Below, piece by piece: positions 58,970 to 64,000 of a stretch of DNA of 64,000 nucleotides. How positions within the stretch are numbered: position 1 is the first letter of the stretch; each line of letters begins with the position of its first letter. The stretch comes from Allolobophora icterica (Eukaryota; Annelida; Clitellata; Crassiclitellata; Lumbricidae). Both the position numbers and the translations under genes were made by a program. The stretch lies in contig OY744608.1 of the NCBI GenBank assembly GCA_963556255.1, forward strand, positions 9,151,603 through 9,215,602, read 5' to 3'. The notes under the pieces were generated by a model. The model saw only the letters and a list, made by a program, of their open reading frames with translations. It made no database searches and was not told the origin of the DNA.

Positions 58970-59497
58970 TCAATTCAATTCAATTCAATTTTATTCGGTA
59001 ACCAACGTGTAAACAGTACAACAGTTAACAGAAGAATAACCTTTTAGATCTCGCAATTGCTTACGCCGGGGTACCAAAGGGGTTGTACACCCCGCTTCCC
59101 GGAACCCTCCACATGGAGTAATAATGTAAAGGCAGTATGCGAGTAGTATTAACAATTAACTATTAACTATACAACTATACGAAGCAGCAGAGAAATAATT
59201 TCACAATCTTAACTAAGAAAATGCTTAACTAAAGGTACACATAACGGTACCGTGGCAATGGCAAAGGACTCTGTCGATTGTCTTCTTGTCTTCAGGCATA
59301 GTTAAAGTTTGCATCATTCAGAAATAGTCGAAGTTGGGTCCTAAAGCTAGCCAGAGAGGTTTGTCTACGGATAGACGATGGAAGAGAATTCCAAAAACGG
59401 GGTCCAGTACACTTAATGGAGAATAGTCGTGTGTTTGTATGTGCAAATGATGGTACATAGGGTGCTTGATTTCTCGTCTGGTAGTGGTGTCGGTAGA
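58970..59497 (-). pseudogene. LINE 3' fragment with (TTGAA)n tail
   Basis: The minus strand reads YHHYQTRNQAPYVPSFAHTN, then RLFSIKCTGPRFWNSLPSSI and LASFRTQLRLF, the C-terminus of an L2-like LINE protein. Its 3' end finishes in ATAAAATTGAATTGAATTG, seen on the plus strand as four TTCAA units from 58971. The equivalent site in copy 1 (7806-7816, TGTCTAGATACATAC) is uninterrupted, so this is a post-duplication insertion with TAGAT or AGATA as probable target duplication. Confidence 0.75.
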
Positions 59498-59771
59498 TAC
59501 ATACATCTATACATACATCCGCACACGCATTCACACATATATGATTAAGCAATCTGACATGGGTTCGCAGTGTACAGAGTCTGAAAGAGAACGTTAGAAT
59601 GAGGCCATGTGCCCAGTGTTTGATAAATCTGTCATGTCCTCATATTGCTACAAGCAAAAACTTTTATGAAGATGAAGTGGATTATTAATCGATAGAGTTT
59701 AGATTATTTTTTTCAAATGTTTCTTGAGTCTTTGTCAATATGTTATTTTAGAAAATATGTTTCCTTTTCAG

Positions 59772-60637
59772 GTTCTAATCTTCCTCAAGCACAACCACTT
59801 GGTGAGATTGAAATTAAACGGGGCTATGATATTGCGGATATCGCTGCTATGAATGGCAAAATGTACATCGCATTTACGGATGAAGATACTTTGTTCGTAT
59901 ACAACAATAGTAGTCCATTCCAAAAAGAAAAAGAGATGAAAGTTAACGGAATGGAATATCCGCGTTGCATTTCAGCATATGCTGAAAAGAATTGTTTATT
60001 CATAAGCGACGGTCAAGCCGCATCTTGTTATTGTATCTGGAGAGTGAAAGACGGCGATGAAATTGTCTACGAAAAATTCGTGGAAGACGTCGAATGCCGC
60101 AGTCTGTCTGTTACACGCAATGGAGAATTGTTGATTTTGGACAACAGACACAAGTGTATTCATTTGTACAAATCGGATGGTCGTTGTTTCTGTTGTGTTA
60201 AGTTGCCAGATATATTCAAGTTTGTTGAGTCACCATTTCCCATGAAATCCCTTAGAGAAAGTTTCTATGTGAGTTGTATAAGGACGACGAAATATGGCAA
60301 AATGGATACTTTGTATAGCATGGTTTATGAAATCTCAACGGACGGAGACATAGTGAAGACATTTGGCGGAAGAGCAGGACGTGGATCAGGACAACTGAGT
60401 GGATCTAATCATCCTCTAGCATTGGACAAATATGGACGAGTGATTGTCGGTGACGAAGGAAATCACCGTATTCTTATGTTGGATTCAGATTTACAGTTAC
60501 TAACTATTGTTCTGGACAAGGACGATATAAAGGATATGTCTAACAGTGGAATGCACTTTTACATGGACGCCAACTCCGATCTCATATTTGCTAAGGACAG
60601 TGGAAGACCATACGTCAGCATATTCAGTATTTCGCAG
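59772..60637 (+). CDS. Propeller exon A of unit 3 (NHL-like)
   Basis: The exon lies between CCTTTTCAG (59763-59771) and GTAATC (60638). It enters in phase 1, leaves in phase 0, is open, and encodes 288 codons. It is the close paralogue of 8088-8956. The blocks ISAYAEKNCLFISDG, DGDIVKTFGGRAGRGSGQLS and KYGRVIVGDEGNHRILMLDS are identical in both, while the stretches between them differ at many sites. About six blades are traceable, with the best NHL blade near residues 213-236. The frame stays open upstream into the intron (to 59717), so the Met there is not a supported start. No membrane segment or RING/B-box is seen. Ligand unknown. Confidence 0.85.
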
Positions 60638-60959
60638 GTAATCTAATCAGATTAAATTAAATCTGATTTATTCTAATCTAGATACTTGTTCAGGATGCAT
60701 AATCCGAAATACTTATTGGATTTCGACCAGATTTATCCAACAGATACGATTTTGATAACTATTGGTTTTGAAGTGAACATCGATTGATGTCACGTGGTAA
60801 AGGCGCTTTAGAAGTTATTGATCATAATCAGAATTCAAAATAATGCAAGTCAGGAGGCTTAGTGAGACTGCATTGATACGCATATGATCTTTCTTTATCT
60901 CAACATACTGCGAATTCCAGGTTCATTATCTTACAGTTCGTACAATCCTCTCGCTTATT

Positions 60960-62750
60960 TATCTCTCTTCAGTCGGAACCGACGATGAGATTTGTCTCCA
61001 CTGTTCTCTCTCTTCACTCATGTAGGCGATAGTTCTCGTGCCCACCCCTCACGTCGCAAGGTCTTCCCTCACACTATCCATCCAAGTCTTAGTCTGTCCT
61101 CCGTAACTCCGCTTAATCGAGACACGATTGTAGAGTGTCCTGTCCGTCAATATCGCGCCGTCTAAGGTAAAGTGTACATCGCATGATTGACTAAGGTCCT
61201 CGAAGAGTGTTAGTCTTTTTCAAATCTTTTCTACTAGATACCACCTCCTCATTTTGGATCCTATCTCGTCTGGTCTTTCCCAAAATTCTTCTTAATCAAC
61301 CCATCTCAGTGACCAGTATCCTCTTTCATTCTCTCTGCACACGCACAAGCATTCGGATCCATTATGTCAACAGTGGATGGTAAATGCTTCGTGGGGTCTT
61401 ATTTTATTTCCTCTTAAAATGTTATTCGCCCTCCATATCCTATTAGACCTACTCAGTCTACCAAAGATGGCAGGTCCTACGTTTTATATCTTTTGTACCG
61501 GTACATCTGCAGTTTTCTTTTATCAATCCCCAAATATATGAATACCGTGACTTGTTCTAGCTCATCACCATCCAGTGTCACCAATCTTTGCCTTGTGACA
61601 AACATGGTCATTATTTCAGTCTTCTGAGCATTCATTATGAGTCCATATCTTTTGCTCTCATCGTTTATCCTAGCTGTTAGTTCGTCCAGCTGTCTTGGTG
61701 ACTCCGCAAGAAAGTCGATATCGTCAGCAAAACTAAACTTTTGAGTATCTGCGTACATTATTATTCCCTTGTTGCCACACTCTACACGGGTTGGGTGACA
61801 GGTCAAATCCCTGTTTTACCCCTAGCTTAACCCTGAACCACCCTGTTGGTTCTCCGTCCGTAGTTACCGCACTCTCCGACCTGCTATAGAGATCCTTCAG
61901 TTGTACAACCATCTACTCAGGTATTCCATAGTGCCCCAGTATCTTCCAAACACGCTTCAGAGGAACGGTTGTGACGTAGGTGGTCCTCAGCCAATAGGAA
62001 ACCACTTCTGCTGCATGGCGTCCTTTCGCATCTAACACGGCAGGCATTCATAACTGTTCTGAAGTAACACGCTTTTGGATCTATTCTCTCTTTAACTTGA
62101 ACATGCCTTTATATTTTACATCATCTAAAAGGGTAGGTATGTTACCTTCTTGTTGCGAGGTAACTTGAAACAATAATTGATATTAGACCAGTCCGGGCAT
62201 TGATATTAGGCCAGTTCTTGAGACTTGCCGTATCGAATATTTCTCGGGATGTTCTTTTGTGGATTGTTTGTAACTTAATTCTAATTCAGGCCATTAGCAG
62301 CCGGTCCCACACCCGGAATGGGACCGGAATGGGAATGCTCGGAACATTGCAACAGTGCTCTTCCACCTCCTACTGACCAGTATGAAAGCTATCATATTTC
62401 TTGTTTCGCCGTCTAATGACTCCCGCGTCCATTTCCTCTTCGATTTTCTCTCTGGAATGCATTGTTCATTAACATAAGATTGTTATTTAGGCAGAAGTTT
62501 AGTAGGCTCCTCTTTCGTTCTGTTCAAAGCCATATTTACCAAGGGCTGCTCTCCAGGTTCTCCAGTTCTCTCCAACATTTCATTAAAACCTCCTATAACT
62601 GCAACCCAGTCCTGGCTGGACGAATCCTGAACCGTGGACAGCAGTGTCGCCTACAATTCTTCTATTTCTTCCACTGCTGATTTTGATGTTGGTGCATGTA
62701 CCTGTATAATTGTCTTGCCGCACGATGCTCAAAATCTCTTCTTAGCAATC
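60960..62750 (-). pseudogene. RTE-like LINE relic, endonuclease to C-terminus
   Basis: The minus strand, with many stops, reads in order: an endonuclease piece with SLDGETRNMIAFILVSRRWK (about 62350-62440), a motif-B-like RVKLGVKQGFDLSP near 61800-61850, then FSFADDIDFLAESPRQLDEL and NAQKTEIMTM (catalytic FADD, frame 61477-61806), then TKTWMDSVRED near 61060-61100. This gives an almost full-length but dead element lying in the intron between exon A and the linker exon. The last part also exists in copy 1 (9259-9490), so the insertion predates the segmental duplication and most of it was later lost from copy 1. Confidence 0.7.
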
Positions 62751-62814
62751 CATTCATTTTCTGTTCCAACCCGTCATATGACGGGCAAATACTCTGGTAG
62801 ATAATTACTGATTA

Positions 62815-62898
62815 TATGTATGCATGTATGTATGTATGTATGCATGTATGTATATATTTATGTATGTATGTATGTATGTATGTATATATGTATGTATG

Positions 62899-62932
<34 letters not shown>

Positions 62933-63072
62933 TGTATGTATGTATGTATGTATGTATGTATGTATGTATGTATGTATGTATGTATGTATGTATGTATGTA
63001 TGTATGTATGTATGTATGTATGTATGTATGTATGTATGTATGTATGTATGTATGTATGTATGTATGTATGTA
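62815..63072. repeat. (TATG)n microsatellite
   Basis: About 255 bases of TATG repeat with a few TATA interruptions on the left. Open frames of Tyr-Val-Cys-Met or Ile-His-Thr-Tyr repeats are artefacts. Confidence 0.95.
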
Positions 63073-63335
63073 GATAAATGCCTTCAAATATGCATGCATT
63101 CATACATAGGTCTACAAGCATACATACATATATGTCTATATATACACACACGCATAGCGTTTTGCGAGGCTTTATTGTCTTGATACATGTACACATACTA
63201 GCGATTAATTTAGAAGGCATGCACTGTTCTGTCTCAGTTCAGTGAAGTTTGTATATTTTTACTCGTTTTTAATTAAGTAAAATACACTTATTTTTATTAT
63301 GTTTTATTTAATGTACTCAGCTTGGTGAAATTCAG

Positions 63336-63393
63336 TTTCAACCAAATCTTATGCTAACATCTTCAGGCAATATCTCCTCAAGAGCTATGTCAG
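63336..63393 (+). CDS. Linker exon of unit 3 (A to B)
   Basis: Between AAATTCAG (63328-63335) and GTAAAT (63394). Same length (58 bases), borders and phases (0 to 1) as 12527-12584. It encodes FQPNLMLTSSGNISSRAMS plus the first base of a glycine codon. It joins exon A of unit 3 to the exon B that starts at 63920. Confidence 0.8.
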
Positions 63394-63919
63394 GTAAATT
63401 TAAATGGATCATCATCGCATCTGGAATCGTTATCGGGATCTCGAAATGTTTACAGCGCCCAAAAAAGCAAACTCGCGGGAACCACCTTATTCACAGGAAC
63501 TTAGTGAACTTGCAAGCATAATAAAAAATGTTGAGAAAATCTTACCGCATCACCAAATATTGATGACGATCATTACTGCCGTCGATGACATTCTATGAAG
63601 CAACTTCTTTCGTCAGATGTGCCATAGGATGTTCATCCTACGTGATACTTGTGATTAGGCCCAATTAAGAGGTCTAGTCTACGACGCAGTTTCATTTAGA
63701 CTTCAGTTTGATGCAATCTAAAAAGCATATGATAATTACAGCTCATAATTATTATTAGAAATTGTGAATTGCAGGCGATATTGTTATGAGCTAACATGCA
63801 CAATGCGTGGAAAAGATTTACTTTACTGTCTTTATGGTGATATTCACTGCTAAAATTATGTGTTGCTTGTTTCTAAATAGGCCTAATGTCTTAACAGTCG
63901 AAAGTGTTCTTGTTAATAG

Positions 63920-64000
63920 GCACAGACGAGTTGCATTTGCTATGCAGCATCGAAAGAGAAGGGAGCAAAGAAATTGATGATATCAGAGGCGTGGCTACGT
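63920..64000 (+). CDS. Propeller exon B of unit 3, 5' part only
   Basis: Starts after TTAATAG (63913-63919), phase 1. It reads TDELHLLCSIEREGSKEIDD then IRGVAT and is cut by the window end. Compared with exon B of unit 1 (TDEFHLLCSVETEGIRGVAT), it has an insertion of about six residues before IRGVAT. The frame is open as far as it goes. Confidence 0.75.

Larger units (their letters stand above)
57391..64000 (+). repeat. Segmental duplication, copy 2 (cut by window end)
   Basis: Same-strand match to 6278-14093 from CATATGCATATA at 57391 onward. It contains exon A, the linker exon and the first 81 bases of exon B of unit 3. Copy-specific insertions here are the block 58236-58770 rich in AACGATAACGA words, the LINE at 58970-59497 and the (TATG)n tract at 62815. 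Confidence 0.85.

Noticed and set aside
59717..59771. Start codon of exon A of unit 3 at 59717
   Set aside because: This part precedes a good TTTTCAG acceptor that is conserved in the paralogue; the open frame there is intronic.
62812..63220. Tandem IHTY / YVCM repeat 'proteins'
   Set aside because: Product of the (TATG)n microsatellite.

Overview
The window is animal nuclear DNA: long introns with GT/AG borders, trinucleotide and tetranucleotide microsatellites, many decayed non-LTR retrotransposons, tRNA-derived SINEs and hAT-type DNA transposons. The frequent 'taggccta' word and the mix of CR1/L2-like, RTE-like, hAT and Ginger-like elements suggest a marine invertebrate, perhaps a deuterostome. 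The species cannot be fixed from the sequence alone. Everything below was read by eye, and no similarity search was run.

The host genes are all on the + strand. The main find is an array of large exons encoding NHL-like beta-propellers. Type A exons enter in phase 1 and leave in phase 0 (8088-8956, 20135-20943, 59772-60637). Type B exons enter in phase 1 and, in the two complete cases, leave in phase 1 (13194-14093, 28787-29947, and one cut by the window end at 63920). A small linker exon, phase 0 to phase 1, joins A to B (12527-12584, 63336-63393, and a weaker candidate at 21952-22030). Each A or B exon is long enough for about six blades, so one A-linker-B unit would make a double propeller. 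Because B exons end in phase 1 and A exons begin in phase 1, units 1 and 2 could belong to one transcript with four propellers or to two genes. No 5' exon, promoter or start codon was recognised for any unit.

Between units 2 and 3 lies a set of short exons (46989-48352, ending in a stop and a poly(A) signal, and 49295-50187). They obey the same phase rules and encode polar, probably disordered peptides, one with a PKKRK-type nuclear localisation signal. They may be the 3' end of the upstream propeller gene and part of the next one.

Units 1 and 3, introns included, form a segmental duplication (about 6.28-14.1 kb against 57.39-64 kb, the latter running off the window). Retroelements present in only one copy landed after the duplication. 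An RTE-like relic present in both landed before it.

The rest is mobile DNA: about ten hAT-like elements or MITEs with target duplications of 8 bp (one 9 bp, one imperfect), several nested in LINEs; a 1.3-kb Ginger-like element with roughly 310-bp inverted repeats, TGT...ACA ends and a 4-bp TATA duplication; at least six LINE families; and two SINE families, one of which shares its 3' tail with the CR1/L2-like LINE in the same window. Most of the long (AAT)n and related microsatellites sit at retroelement 3' ends.
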